64,000 bases of DNA from Corbicula japonica (GCA_038501625.1 JAZAYU010001081.1:28099-92098); one strand, 5' to 3'. Positions 47,326-60,420 are shown, counted from the stretch's first letter. Numbers and translations: made by a program. Notes: generated by a model not told the origin, from the letters alone.

Positions 47326-47732
47326 ATAGTGTTGCGTTCCTTGCAAGAAACGTGAATAAGTTTGAACCATCCAGTGGGGAAACGTTGATATTTACGACAA
47401 TAGAGGTAAATGTGGGCAACGGATATGACAGCAGTAACGGAATCTTCACAGCGCCCGTTGGCGGAGTGTACATGTTCAGTTTACAACTGTGTATAGTAGC
47501 AAACCGATACTTCTACTGGGAAATAATGGCTGAGGACAAGAGGATCTTAGCTGGATGCTTCGTTGACGAACATATCTCTTATGAAGGTTGCAATTCAGCT
47601 AGTGGTGTTGCGGTCATAAAGGCACAAACAAGGATTTTTGTAAAAATTGGTACTTCAGCTGATGGGCATGATTTGAGCTCGGATGGCCGGATGTGGCATT
47701 ACTTTTCTGGTACCCTAGTTATTAATCAATAA
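47326..47732 (+). CDS. Secreted C1q-domain protein C1q-3, exon 2 (C1q domain)
   Basis: Acceptor GATTGTAG at 47325, phase 1, continuing N-S-V-A-F-L-A-R. The exon encodes the complete C1q domain: NVNKFEPSSGETLIFTT, GIFTAPVGGVYMFSLQL, YFYWEIMAEDKRILAGCF, GCNSASGVAVI and MWHYFSGTLVINQ, with TAA at 47730-47732. The DKRILAGCFVDEH stretch is closer to C1q-1 than to C1q-2, whereas the 5' leader groups C1q-1 with C1q-2, so exons may have been shuffled by gene conversion. The domain is intact despite a 4.8-kb intron filled with transposons. The 47178 transposon border lies about 150 bp before the acceptor. Confidence 0.92.
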
Positions 47733-50280
47733 ATACTGCATATGCGTGGTTTAAATAGACGTGTTAAAACGTTTTAAAGAAGAAAAACTGAAATCATAAT
47801 AAGGTGCCAGACAGTGATGATTAAATGTAGTATAAATGCTATTTTAACAACAAGATATTTGTTATGCATGTTCGTATATACAAAACTAAGCGTGTGTTTG
47901 TAAAAGAGTATTTCCCTTTTAAAGGCCAGCCATAGAGTGCTTATGAAACCGCTATCGCTGTGTGCATCATCAACTGCACAAACTAATTCTTTGTGGCAAG
48001 TGCAATTCTTTTAATACGCTGGGTCTTAAATCTGCCATATCAGAACAGAACTAGACCAAAAAAAAACCTTGTAACTTTCGCTCCGTAGGCTTTCGTCTTG
48101 ACCACTACAAGACTGGGAACGGTTATAATAATATTGTTTTATTCCTTATATAATTTTAAATCTCATATATATTCTTTAATGACAATGTGTTTGTTTTTGT
48201 TTTATTCCCCATTTACTTAGTTTCATATGAAAGCTGTTAAAATATATTTAATATCCTTGAATGCGTTTGCAGCCACACAAGTACATTATATAGATCTGAA
48301 AAAATGAATAAGGAACTTTGAAATCCACCGGCCAAACTACTAAAAAATACTTAAACATTCAATTGTTAAAAATAACAGGCGGAGGCGAACGCAGTGTTAG
48401 AGATTCAAGATAACAATTTATACATAAAGTTTCACAGAAACAACGGTTATGTGTTTTTAATTTAGACTTACATCGTAACTTTGAAAATCAAAGTACGGTT
48501 GCAAATGAAAAAAAAAATACAGGAGTTCGTGGACTATAACTTTAGAAACTGTAACCAGAAAAATTCAATGGTTTACAGATATTTGTTTCCGCAAAAAGCT
48601 TAATCATATTATAAAAATAACTGAAGTGATGACATTGATTTTCTAACCAAAAATTACGAACAGTGAAAATGATTGGTGACTGTAAGTGATGTTCCGATTG
48701 TCGCCGAGGTTTCAAAGTCGGCGACATCGATTCTGATTACAGAGAATCGAATCTAGTCGCTATTTTTAGGTTTGTTAATTTATAAAATCCACATTGAAGA
48801 CAATTTTTGTGATATCTCTGACTGTTCAGAATATATCTTTTCGCGCTTTAACGCTCCTTCTATTACTTCTTTCAAAGTAACTGCAAGAAATTGCTCTTTC
48901 AAATGGAAAAAATCCATAGATGGACCGTGATCAGAATAATAAAGAAATATTTAAATATCCTGGAAACACATCGTCACTGGCATGGATATATTATGGTGTT
49001 TACACGAAGCCAGGGTGTCAGTGGTTAGCACCCGTGAATGAAACCTTGTTATCGGAAGAACAATATGCACAGTATGCTTCGAGATATTTAGTATTAAATT
49101 TTCCAACCCACGTTTTAGAATTGTAAACGATTTTCCGATTTTTGAGAAGCTATTATAATTTCTAACATACATAACACACTCGGCCAAAAAAGTTCTGCAC
49201 ACTTGGACATTTTATCGAATATCTTCATCTTACCAAACACAACAAACTTATGAAATAAAGCAGAAATTCAAAGTTAACAATATAAAACAGTAGGAAATAA
49301 AATCCGATCAGCACTTAATAAGCAATTGATTTTTAAAGTCAACTGGAGTTACTACATACAAATTGCAAAAATCACTAAACTTATATTGAGTTAATCCAGC
49401 GTGGTGATTTCGGCATTCTTCCACGCGTAGTCACATGCAAATCACCAGCCGACGAATTTTCAATTGCGATATTAGGCTCCTTCGTGAACAAGAATACGAG
49501 GTAGATCAATTAGCTGACCAACAGCACCTACTCTATCTTCTTTAGAAAAACGTCTAGGTGGCCGGTTAAACGTTTGATTCAACATTTGCCATGACGGTAA
49601 AATTAACAATGAAAACGTTCCTTGCTGATCGTGAGAAATAAATTAATTTGAATAACAAACAATGCAGGTGTGTTTTGCGAAAAAACGATTTGATGTTAAT
49701 TATATTTATTGGTTGTTTTATACACTTAATTAAAAGGAATAAAGGAACACGAATTCATGAAAATTAATACAAAACTGTTCACAATGCTTTATTTACTTGT
49801 CAGAGTTTAAATTGCAGACACAGGCAATATGACAAAAGTGCACAGGTTTTTATTGAATTTTACATACATGTAGATTTAAAATGTGAAATGGGCATATCAG
49901 AAATATCCGCATTAATGCAAGAGCAAAATATTCCAGAAGGGAAAAAGCATTTATAGTTTAACACTTTCAGCAAAAACAAAACAAAAAATTAACAAAAGAA
50001 CCCAGTGTGTTAGTTTAGTTTAAACACATTTTATTGCAATAAATAGCATACGATATACATGCAGTTCTATATGAAGAAATAATCTATTTACGCAAATGAG
50101 TCAGGCCACGAGTTATACCAACATCAGCAGACGGCCTTTCCCATCTCGTTACATTAAAATTATGCAATACCAGGCGAGAAGTAATTATTTAAAGAGAAAA
50201 ACGATAACCGCAAATTATTTGACAATGAGGTGGTAACTATACAATTTCTTATAATTTAACAATTATAATGATAATTTGAC
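47733..50280. other. 3' flank of C1q-3 and gene-poor stretch
   Basis: Near 48300-48350 a family C end scrap (AATAAGGAACTTTGAAATCC). A 68-codon frame at 48920-49126 (KYPGNTSSLAWIYYGV, CQWLAPVNETLL) looks somewhat protein-like, but no family is recognised and no splice context confirms it. Confidence 0.35.
49385..49625 (-). pseudogene. Possible Tc1-like transposase relic
   Basis: Minus strand has NRPPRRFSKEDRVGAVGQL near 49569, and farther on VTTRGRMPKSPRWI. The order is reminiscent of the N-terminal DNA-binding part of Tc1-type transposases, but the frame is broken and the resemblance is by eye only. Confidence 0.25.
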
Positions 50281-50285
50281 ACAAA

Positions 50286-50307
50286 ACAACAACAACAACA
50301 ACAAAAA
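50286..50307. repeat. (AAC)n microsatellite
   Basis: Short run of AAC units. Confidence 0.75.
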
Positions 50308-50309
50308 CA

Positions 50310-52005
50310 CACATGTACCGTCATACCTACACCGCAGCGCACTGACCTTTGCCTGCTGTCAGGTGTAGAAAAGGGGTTAAGAGACAACAAACTCTTTTAT
50401 TTTGTATACTTCGTACATGTATCTGCGCTAAAATCGGTTGACGTTTCGTATTTCTTTTTACTTTTAACCAAAATATATCAACCAAATAACATGTTATAAA
50501 ATAAATGACTAGAGCTACTCTTGCGAGAAATAAGTCGCGTAAGAATTTACTAGGAATAATCCATAAATTCTCTTAAAACATTTCAAGTCATAAACTGCAT
50601 AATACTTCATCCCTCTTTTTTCTTGAGAAGGAGAAATAATGTTAACATCCCTGTTTTTAAATACATGTTATTGTTACTTTTAGTGAGAAATAAAATAATT
50701 ATCCTTAAACCACAATTCATGAGTGTAAATCTTAATTTGAAAATTATGTCATATTTTGCAGCAAGTCCAAAATTATTCAACAAGCACATTTCATTGATTT
50801 TTAGTCCGACATTTAGGTTAATGTTTTCTTTAATTACTTGGAATTGTACCTTCGAATAAGTTATCAAACATTTGTGAAATGATTGAATCACAAATCAACT
50901 TACGTTTTCACATTTGGCAACTTGCTTAATAAAAAATCATACAAACCATACCTAAATATGTTCAATGTAGAGCAGTTGCACAAAACATTAAATTTTACAA
51001 TTTTGAAGATAAAATGTTACATATAATACTGCATTCAATTCTTAAAACTATAACATGATCATGAACATTGTGTCGACCTCATAAAAGAAAGTATAGAGAA
51101 AAAGATTTTAAAAAATGACAATGTATCCTGTCTGACCAAAATTACCTTATAATAAGTAGAGTGAAGATCTCGGATCTCTCCCGATCGTTTGTGTTGAATT
51201 GTACAATAAAATTAAAGTTACGAGAATAAGACCTATGAAATTATCAATCCTGTGTATCACAGCTGTCACCAAATTTTTAAAAACCATGGGAGAAGGCACA
51301 TGTTTACCCTTTGAGTGAACAACCCAAATGTTAAGTAGTTTTTTTTACATTTAAAATTTTCAGTGCCCCTGACATGAGTCATGAGCTGTAAGCTATATTT
51401 TATATGAAAGTACGGTAAATTTATAAAAGGATCAATAATTCGTTGCCATCACATGGGCATGAAAAGAATCTACAATGTAAAGCCCAGAAATTGTTTTTCA
51501 AACATTCCAAATGTTTACTGTATCCCTCAAGTACAAAATTTTTTCTATTCAACTCTTTTATCTTCACTCCATAATATCATCAATTCCTTCCAAAATATCG
51601 AGAAGCATTTGTGACTTGAAGGCATTTTAAAATTACTCTTTGAAAGCGAAAGACGATACATTTTTAATAAGCAACTTGTTTCAAAACAAAACGTGCTTGC
51701 ACATCGACGTCGAAAGTATCAATGTTGTGCACTGTCCAACAGCTTTTGAGTGGGTTTTTGTTGAAGCCACGTCCCTAATCCATTGTGTTAAATATCAAAA
51801 TGTTAGAATTCTGAAGGAAAATTTTCATTGAAGCTATGTGTAAATTGTGTCATGTAAAAATTTTACAAACATATTGAAACATATTGTCAATTACCAAGCA
51901 AGAACTCAGAGTTTCAAGTGCGTATTATTTGTGTGAGAGTTATACAAGGTTACCAAACTGTACATGCACCATTTGATATTATATAATATGGAAACTGGTA
52001 AGAAA
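50310..52005. other. Gene-poor AT-rich stretch
   Basis: Short frames on both strands, none with a recognisable motif. No element ends seen. Confidence 0.4.
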
Positions 52006-52009
52006 AAGT

Positions 52010-52450
52010 GAAATATATATATATCAGGAATTAACGAGTCCAGAAGACATGGCCTCCACATACAGCCAAAAAGTATGGAGGAGAAGAGAGCATAGCTGTA
52101 CAATGATTAATTTCAAAATAAAAGCCACAAACGATTAACCAAAACGAGATGCAATGGGATTACCGCCTTGGAAAGGTTACTTGAGGATCAACAAAGTTCT
52201 AGGATGCACAATCTCACATTTGCCCCCAATAGGTTTTTATATAAACAAACAAGTACACATGGTCTTAGTGAAATAAGTGCAACCCACCCATCAACTCATG
52301 CAAAAGTACAAACACATATAGAACAAAAGAAGCTAATAGCATTGACAAGCAGAAGAGCGGGTACTCGATGACCTAACCGGGACCTAGTCAACTAGCAAGA
52401 ACACGATGACAGGGATAAAAGAAACAGAACGAGCTTCTAGGCTGTTTTTA
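52010..52450 (-). mobile_element. Retroelement tail with family A repeat, minus strand
   Basis: Minus strand runs AGAAGCTCGTTCTGTTTC, TATCCCTGTCATCGTGTTCT, the GAGTACCCGCTCTTCTGC segment, then CTATTGGGGGCAAATGTGAG (family A) and ends with a decayed CTGATATATATATATTTCAC. The order is collinear with 37690-38160. Confidence 0.75.
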
Positions 52451-52459
52451 CAAAATAAC

Positions 52460-54620
52460 CAAACATTGCATTTTAAAACTCAGATCAGCGATGATTCCTA
52501 TGATTTGTTTTCTCTTGCAAAGCAAATGACATCGATTCCAATAACTTGAAGATGATTTTTAAACGAGTAGCTATGAGCAATATATATTTCAGTGTTATTT
52601 TTTAATATTCGCCGCAGTATCTTATGTAGCCGTCTTTTGACGATGAGTGCATGCTGGTGGTCTTTTAACGTTGAGTCTTTGAATCAAAGCCCCTTTAATT
52701 TCAATTAAAACAACGAAGCCGACCATACAAAACGTTATGTAGAATTGGACTATATTTATTATTTTATAATAACATACTCTAGATTTTTTGTTTAAGTTTT
52801 GCTCGTAAACAGGAAATGTAAACTATTGTATTTACAATCATATTTCATCTAACTTTTAAGTTATTAAGTACTACCTAGCAAATGTTGATGTTTGCTAAAA
52901 GCTTTAGTATTATATATATAATAATTATACTAATTTGATTGTGTTTTGTATCAAGTGACTTTTCAAAGTAAATTAATATTGGTCTTACTACGTCGTCTAC
53001 TTAATGTAGTTTCCACTTTTTATTTGCCCTGTGCTCTGTGCTCAAAACAGTTTGTACCAACAAAATCAAACGAAATCAAAATCTACTTACTTTTTTTTCC
53101 TTTTGTCAGTTCACCAGGCCTTGGTTTTTTAACTGTTGTAGTTTTTTAATTGTTTAATTATTATTTGTTGTTATGATAATTGCTCTATCATGTTACGGTC
53201 CGCCCGTTATTGTGATGAATAGGGTAGATCAATATTTGAAGAAATAAACTGACCTTGTTTGAATATATAAAAAGTTTACTACTGATCTGTACTTGACGGA
53301 TTGCTAATCTGTCTGAAAACTTTCAAGCGGCCTACTGGGTAACCTATAGGAATTTAATAGGTACACAAAGTTGCTTGGTTTTACCTGCATATTTTAGGCT
53401 GTGTAACAATGCATAAAATCAAATTATTTTGCGAATTGAAAAGAAAGCAACTATAGAATACATCTACATGTATACAAGGTGGCACAACTATGAAAAGATC
53501 TGCTGTTTATGATATTTCATGCATTCGAGTTTTTGAGGAGACATGCCGAAATTATAAAGTTGTAAACATTGTTTTAAATACCGCTGCCGCTGTGTGTTTT
53601 TCTGCGCGTGATACATTTTGCCAGCCTGGTATATACACAATAATGAACAATTTGACGATAAAAGCATATTTTGTATAATCGTATTCATTATAATATGATT
53701 TATTATTAAGGTTTAGATACACAAAGAAAAAAAGATACTAGATGTGTTGTTTTTTTTTTCAATTATGACTTAAGTGTCAGACATCAACGTAACATAAATC
53801 TCAATTGGGTTGAATTCTCCATGTTAAAATTTTAATGATATTTTTCTAAATATTTAATGAAGAAAGACGAACGGACTGAATAATATGAAAACTCATAGTT
53901 AAATCAATACGTATGAGAGAAGTCATAGGACTACAGCTACTCTATTTTAACAATCGTTTTGGCGTCTGATATTTATGTTGCATACATCCATATGAATTGC
54001 CTTCAGAGTTGTTCTATAATTAAAATATTCTGACGAAAAAAATCATCTACAGCAATGGCTTAGTGTTTAAGTTGTTGCCGTATTTTGACGGAGGACTAAA
54101 ACATACGAATTTATTGTATTTATTGTATTTACACAATCCTAAAGTAATTAAAGTCATAATTACTTAAAAATAAATCATGATGAGACATTGTTAAATCATT
54201 TAATCATTCAAACGTCTCAAGTGATTGAATATATTGCATTTGCAATATTCAGATGTCAGGAAATGGTTATTGTTTCCAAGCTACCACACCACACCCACAA
54301 CTAACCTACCCCTGTCCTGAAAAAAAATTGTCCGTTACGCACACCCTATTCTCCTCCACTTCTGACGAATGATTTTTTAGCCAGCCAACGCTTATTATTA
54401 AACAGATGTCGATCCCCACAAAAACCCCATTCCTTACCTGAAAAATGTATTAACTCGTTTTTATTACGAAGCTTTATATATAAAATTAAATGATAAATAA
54501 ATAAAAATGTTGGTAGGTCATGTGTGAGCTTTTTGTAAAGAAATTTCTGGTGAACACAATCAATTTCTTTAAGCGAACATAGAACATTATTATGTTATGT
54601 TGCAAATATATTGAAACAGT
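52460..54620. other. Gene-poor stretch downstream of HSPA12 copy 2
   Basis: AT-rich, without motif-bearing frames or recognisable repeats. It would include the 3' UTR of HSPA12 copy 2. Confidence 0.4.
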
Positions 54621-56514
54621 TTTAATGAGGCAAATCTATAAAGAGCTTTTTCTTTTCTCCAGTTTTTACAACAGATACGTCTACCTCGATTTCTGTTCCA
54701 CTAAACGTAAAGTATACGACAACTTTTTGTTCTAAATCGCCTGGTATAATACTCACAAATATTGAACCGAGTTTTTTGCAGTCTTGATCGGCATATTCTG
54801 GATTGTGTAATTCTGACGCATATATCTCTAATGTTAACCTTTCTTGATTAATGTATACATGTAACGGGTAATAGCTAAGTTTGCATTGAGCCTCTCCAGC
54901 TCGTACAATTTCACCTTTTTCTACATGTTTATCAAATATTCCGCTACAACGATCACCTTTATCTGTCTGGAATCGACGATTTTCTGGATTTTCTGTTTTC
55001 CTTCAATAAATTTACTTGCACACCTAACGCCGTATGTGTACTTGAGCACGCGTTCCGCGATAAATTCACAGCGGTGTCCACAAATTAGTGCTCCTCTAAC
55101 AACTGCAATTGATGCTTCGTTTGGTATAATCACTTTCATTGACGGGAAGGCTGTAGTTACCGCATGTTGAAGCATTGGAGAATCCGAATATCCGCCAACC
55201 ATTATGATTATGTTTAGGTCACTCAGCATATTTTTTTCCATGATATCTTTAATGTGCTGCACAACCTTATCGTTAGAAATCTTAAAAAGTTGCTGAAAAA
55301 CACGATTTTGGAATTTGATTTTGTCGCTAATAAACTCAATTTCTTTAGCATAATTAGCAGAATTTCGAATGTGCTCAGTTAAGTTACGACCATTCTTCTG
55401 TTCAGACATTTTGCTAAGCGAAAGAGGGAACTTCACCATGAAACGACCTTCCTTATCTGGGCGCACCGTTCTTTTCTTCACTTCGAATTCCCTCATCATG
55501 TACAGCCAGTCCTCAGTTTGTTCTTTCTTGAAGGCCTGATATACCTCACAGCCAACAAGGCCTTCTACCCTACCAAACGTTCGAACGCTTCGTCTACAAG
55601 TGATCCGCCCCACCCGCCACCGCTAGCTGCAATAACTTCTTTCACACGGGACTTTTCCATCACCTCATGAACTGTTATATCTATTGTACCACCTTTAAAT
55701 TAAAGGGCAAGTTCGATATTCATTGTGATTTAACGAAATAAATATAACATATTATGTACAGTGTATTTATTGTAATAAGGAGCACTTTCAACATATTAAC
55801 TGCGAATTACAATATAAATGCCCAAGCATCTGTATATTGTATATTTTGAAAAATACTTTACTTAATTTACTTCTGTGTTGTAAGCACGGGGAAATATTAT
55901 ATTACCGAATTTCACGCAACAAGATACTGAATAAAAATAATGAAAAATAAAACATATAACCATCTACTGACCGTTTAAGCGTTCCTTTTAACCAATGAAA
56001 TTTGAATACATGTGCATAATTAGAATAACAAAATTAACCCTGCCGTACCTCCTGCATCCAGAACCATGTACTTTGTACCGACTGTAAGTGATGATAATGA
56101 CAATTCACTGCCTTCTAATGGCAGATGCCTGCAAAATGCCGAGGCTGCTTCAGGCTCTAAGGCGATACTCAGTTTGTGTCGTTCAATGCCGGCCTGCACA
56201 TAAAAAACATTTTCTATAAAAATTCAGAAAAAAAACATCTATTCTTTTTAATTTCATTTTGTTTGTTTTACATCGAGGCTCTTTTTTACAAAGGCTAATC
56301 ATTTTTATTTATGAGAAAGTTATATACATGTTATAATGGTTGTTCGGGTAGTTGTGGTGTTTTATTGTAACATTTTGGTGTAACATTTTCTTCTTACTTT
56401 ATGTGTTTAAACTTTGATTATTGGATGTCATTTTATATTATTAACCATATGATCCATGCACTGTTTTCAAGTACATCTAAGACACGACGGCAAAAAGAGC
56501 ATTTGAGGCACAAA

Positions 56515-56830
56515 CTAATAAATAGAAGAAAAAAGGGAACTTTCAAAGTCACCGAACACGACAAATATGATAATAATGTCTGCTGTTTGATTGAGTCTGT
56601 CATTGGCAGTAATGCATATTATTGCCCACGCCGACAAAGCCCCGGGTTGAGCGCAACTCAATATTTACACCAACAAACATTACAATTTCGATCCATCCCA
56701 AACGATGATAAATGCATGCATATGTGTGCATGGAACCTTCAATCAGTTATTTTCATATTAAATTCCATTCCATATTCAGCGGCTTATGGTCCCCAGATAA
56801 AAGAATGGGTTTGCCCTAAACCAGAAAACC
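56515..56830 (-). repeat. Repeat family C, near-complete copy in HSPA12 intron
   Basis: Plus strand: AAAAAGGGAACTTTCAAAGT, TTGCCCACGCCGACAAAGCC, CATCCCAAACGATGATAA, GTCCCCAGATAAAAGAATGG. The 147-codon frame over this stretch is a by-product of the repeat. Confidence 0.75.
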
Positions 56831-57094
56831 ATAGGCGTAACTAAACAGAATAGAATTTTTAAAAAGGGATCTGAGAATATAAATTCTGCATATTACAGAC
56901 AACGCCAAAGGCAAAATTTATACAGCAGGAAGTATTTCATTGGGGTGATTGAAATATACAAATCTATATTTGCTCTGATATAGAAACCACTAGTCTTGAA
57001 ACCGGTCTAAAATTAAAACAAAAATTTGTTTTAGAGGCAGTATTTACAAAGTACATATTAAGTATTAACAACCTTCAAAAGACATGACTGATAA

Positions 57095-57162
57095 CAGAAC
57101 TTACTGAATGTACGGGGAGACGTTTTACAGACGCCACACAGCACAAACAACGCTAAAGTGAT
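57095..57162 (-). repeat. Fragment of the tRNA-derived SINE family
   Basis: GAATGTACGGGGAGACGTTT and CACACAGCACAAACAACGCT match the non-tRNA part of the element at 22022-22250. Confidence 0.6.
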
Positions 57163-57163
57163 A

Positions 57164-58138
57164 TCCTTTCCACGACCATAACTTATTTAAACGTGACAAA
57201 ATTTTGATTTCCCAAAACCCGGCCCTGTTTTACGGGAAGACGCCCGAAACGTATTTAAACGTGTCAAAAAATCGCTTTTCAAAACCCGACCCTGTTTTTT
57301 CGTCGGAAACCCGTCAACTTATTTTTCATTTTTTTAAAAGTCCTTACTTTAGTGGCTATTTAAAAGAACGCGAAATCATCGATCAGTATTTTAAAACTAT
57401 TAGTCATTTGAACGCATCACATATTTTCTCTCAAATATAATTTAGTAAGAAATTGAATACATTTGACCTAGATAATCAGATAAGAAAATTAGTTATTTTA
57501 AAAAGTTCAATTTTAAGAAAAAAAATCTAATTACATGTGTTGCTGTTTCTTCATCTTTCATTGTCAAAATAAAATAGTGGCTCCAAAACAGTTATTCATT
57601 ATTTTAAAAAAATCCTATATCTACATAGTAATTACTTAAAAATGACATTTTTAATGGCATAAAAATTAATTACTGTTAATTAGATTAATTAATTTACGGA
57701 ATTTTACGTTACAGTCTTCCTGCGAAAAAAACGAATTTTTCACAAATTACGTAAAAGAGCGTTGAAATTCGGGATTTTAACGCACTATTCTTGATATGCT
57801 TTTTTCCACCTTTACAGAAGAAAGACCGTAACGTTAGATAACGTGTTTTACACGGGTTTCTTACCATGTTGAAAATTCCGAATTTCTTTAAAAGGTAGAA
57901 GACCGGTAACGGACAAAAGCATATATGCTTTATTCAAACATACACTTTTTAACGGGCACTAAAATAAAATTTACGCAGATTTACGTTATGGTTTTTAAAA
58001 TCGTGAAAAAGCACACGTTTAATTACGTTTCGGGCGACCTCCAGTAAAACAGGGTCGGGTTTTGGGAAGTCAAAATTTTGTCACGTTTAAATACGTTACG
58101 GACGTCCGTCCGGAAAACAGGGTCGGGCGCGGAAAGGA
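57164..58138. mobile_element. 975-bp MITE-like element with repeated ACGTATTTAAACGTG units
   Basis: Inverted ends TCCTTTCC with TA at both borders (57162-57163, 58139-58140). Each arm contains copies of a unit with ACGTATTTAAACGTG, CAAAATTTTGA and AAAACCCGACCCTGTTTT in inverted relation between the two sides. The unit is tandemly duplicated within each arm, and the left arm is partly deleted. It lies in the second intron of HSPA12 copy 2. The two frames here are repeat by-products. Confidence 0.7.
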
Positions 58139-58147
58139 TATTGCACA

Positions 58148-58230
58148 AGATGAAAAGGGAACTTTGAAAGTCAACAAACACGACAACTATGAAAACATTG
58201 CAGGCTCGGTTTGTTTGAGCTGTGTTGTTA
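58148..58230 (-). repeat. Family C end fragment
   Basis: GATGAAAAGGGAACTTTGAA followed by ACACGACAACTATGAAAAC and TTGCAGGCTCGGTTTG. It begins about 10 bp past the neighbouring MITE. Confidence 0.65.
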
Positions 58231-59831
58231 ACATTTATGTTTATAACTCTCGTATTAAGATTAAAACAATCAGTACAAGTCAGTTCAGTATGTCCTCTTT
58301 AATTTCCGAACTAACTGATGTCGCATGTGCACGGCAAATACTAGTAATATGTTCGAGAGGGTGTAGATTATTTAGTTATAGTCAGTTCATGTTGACAGTC
58401 ATTTTTAACAGTTAACTCAGAGAACATACGAACTTCGATGCTTAGAAAATGTACTAGTTTGCTTTTATCATTATCGTTGTGGAATGATCGAGTAAACTGG
58501 GAAGGAAAACTGTAAGGAATTCACATTAAAGAAAGAAATTGAAATTTGATGACATACATTTTCAGCAGCCGTTCTCATGAATTGTTTCGCTTGATCTGTC
58601 CAAATTGCAGGAACGGTTAATACCCAGTGAATATCAGAAGGTTTGACGACAGTAATTATTGTTTTCTTGATGTATCCATGCAAATCATCTACGAAGTACT
58701 TGATTGCCATAGTAAACACATCCAAAGCAGGAAGAGTTTTTCCCATCTCATCTTCTAGCATAAAGTTTCTATCAATGTTCTGAAATATAGATCTTATTAA
58801 TTTAACTGGCCAGAAGCCTAACATTAAATATAAACGTGTCTTTTCATTCTAATCTGATATTAAAAATCTTTTGAGTAGTGATAGCCATAATATATATCCA
58901 TTGAATCAGTGGACTTTATACAGCTATCGTTTAAAAAGAAATACCTATTCGGTAGTCTTTAGGCGTTGCTTAGAGACTTTGCTAGATTTTCATTTAAGTA
59001 AAAGCCCAACGAAAATTATTAGAAACGAGTTTTTAGGAAATTTATACAGTGGATATAAAATATATTTATTTTCCCAGATTTAACATTATTATTTTATACC
59101 ATCTTTAAACAATATAACAGTTCAAATGTTGCGTTTGAGTTTTACGTATGTATATGCGAAAAGTTATTTACAAGAAACTCTTTCGAAGAACGAAGTAAAG
59201 AAAACAAACTCAATAAATACGGAATTCGTAAAGGCCAATACCACAAATCAGAAGAGCATATTTTATAGGTCATTATTATTTCATTCATTTATTTTAAATT
59301 GCCCTTTTCACTTTTACTTTTTCAACCCAATTTCTAAGTGAAAATTTAAAAAAATAACATTAGGTCAATATAAGTCTACCACATTCAGTTACAACGTTAC
59401 AGATTCCTCGGTTTTGTAGCGACTGGTGTTCACTTGTCAGAACAACCTTCGAAGATAAGAAGTTACAGCTGAGTGCATACAAATAAAGACTATGTTCGAA
59501 TTACCTCTTTCAGTTTTTTGTAAAGTTTCATTTTAAACTTTCTGAAGTAATAGTAGTTGCCATGCTCTTCTACATCTGTTAACTCTTTGTACATGTTTTC
59601 GGCTTCATACCCAAATGCTTCTAAGGTTTTACCATCGGGCTGAACTAAAACAACCGTCGGTGTTTTGTCTGTGCTGAGTGTTCCAGAGCCAGAATGCCAT
59701 TGTTTTACAAAGCCGTTCGTGGGATTATTCTCAAAGTCATGGTGGAGGGAATAAGCCCAACCAGAAAATGTTGTGCCAAAGTCAATTGACGCTACGATCA
59801 GGCTGTCAGAAGTTGAACAATATTTGGCCGC

Positions 59832-60175
59832 CTAACAATTGTTGAGAATAGAAAATTATATTATTACAGCAGCCCATATTGTTATATTTTGAAAAAGGAA
59901 ACTCACGTCAGTAGTATACAAATGTAAAATTTTGTAAACATGCAAAGAATATTGTGTTGGTTCGCTATGATTATTTTTCCTTGATATATATTTCTACTTT
60001 TGTCTTGCTCCCAGCTAGAGACACTATCATTTACAACGGTAAAATGAAAAATCATTGTGTAAAATAAGGTATATTGCTAGACCTAGATATTATACCGAAT
60101 TGACAGGTTAAGCTTATAGGAATTAAAAGTCTTCAACGCTTCATCGTGTTTCAGTGGCAAAAGTAAATTACGTTA
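59832..60175. other. Upstream flank of HSPA12 copy 2
   Basis: No start exon recognised. A short SINE scrap, GCTCCCAGCTAGAGACACTA, lies at 60009-60028. Confidence 0.45.
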
Positions 60176-60179
60176 CTGA

Positions 60180-60420
60180 GAACAGAGCACCTGGAGTTAA
60201 CTCAGCAAGAACACAATGGCGGGAATAAGTAGTACTGATTGAGCTTCTACGTTCTTTGTCAAGATATCCCTAAAAACCTTTATAAACTCTAAACTCATTC
60301 CACCGACGTGCAAACGAACAGATAAAAAACAAAAACATGTAGCTTGGTTGATTACCAAACATGCAGAGCGCTGTAGAATATCATGCCGGTAGCCTTTCAT
60401 TCCGTATTTATATATTTTTT
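60180..60420 (-). mobile_element. Retroelement RT 3'-end fragment, minus strand
   Basis: Minus strand reads GYRHDILQRSACLVINQA, the same block as the RT tail near 37548-37590 (HDILQRSACLVINPY), followed by the GAAGCTC...TATTCCCGCCATTGTGTTCTTGCTGA-type tail. It lacks the family A repeat. Confidence 0.7.

Larger units (their letters stand above)
54622..59831 (-). pseudogene. HSPA12-like Hsp70 family gene (copy 2), frameshifted
   Basis: Four exons on the minus strand with GT-AG borders and consistent phases: 59505-59831 (327 nt), 58558-58779 (222 nt), 56049-56193 (145 nt) and 54622-55692. Motifs in order: SIDFGTTFSGWAYS (phosphate 1), ALDVFTMAIKYFVDDL, VLTVPAIWTDQAKQFMR, HKLSIALEPEAASAFC, DAGG joined to GTIDITVHEV (phosphate 2), IIMVGGYSDSPMLQHAV (adenosine), and a C-terminus ending VVKTGEKKKLFIDLPH at TAA 54622-54624. 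HSPA12 members are ATPase-domain chaperone relatives, widely expanded in bivalves. Two single-base deletions break the last exon: near 55570 (after the GGWGGSLVDEAFERLV block) and near 55003 (in an A-run after FIEGK). Apart from these the reading is clean, so it is either a young pseudogene or an assembly-damaged functional gene. The start exon lies farther right and was not found. Confidence 0.87.

Noticed and set aside
56401..56844. 147-codon open frame on the plus strand
   Set aside because: Covers a family C repeat; the same sequence elsewhere is broken by stops.
58062..58415. 117-codon open frame on the plus strand
   Set aside because: Runs through the right arm of a MITE and a family C fragment in an HSPA12 intron on the opposite strand.
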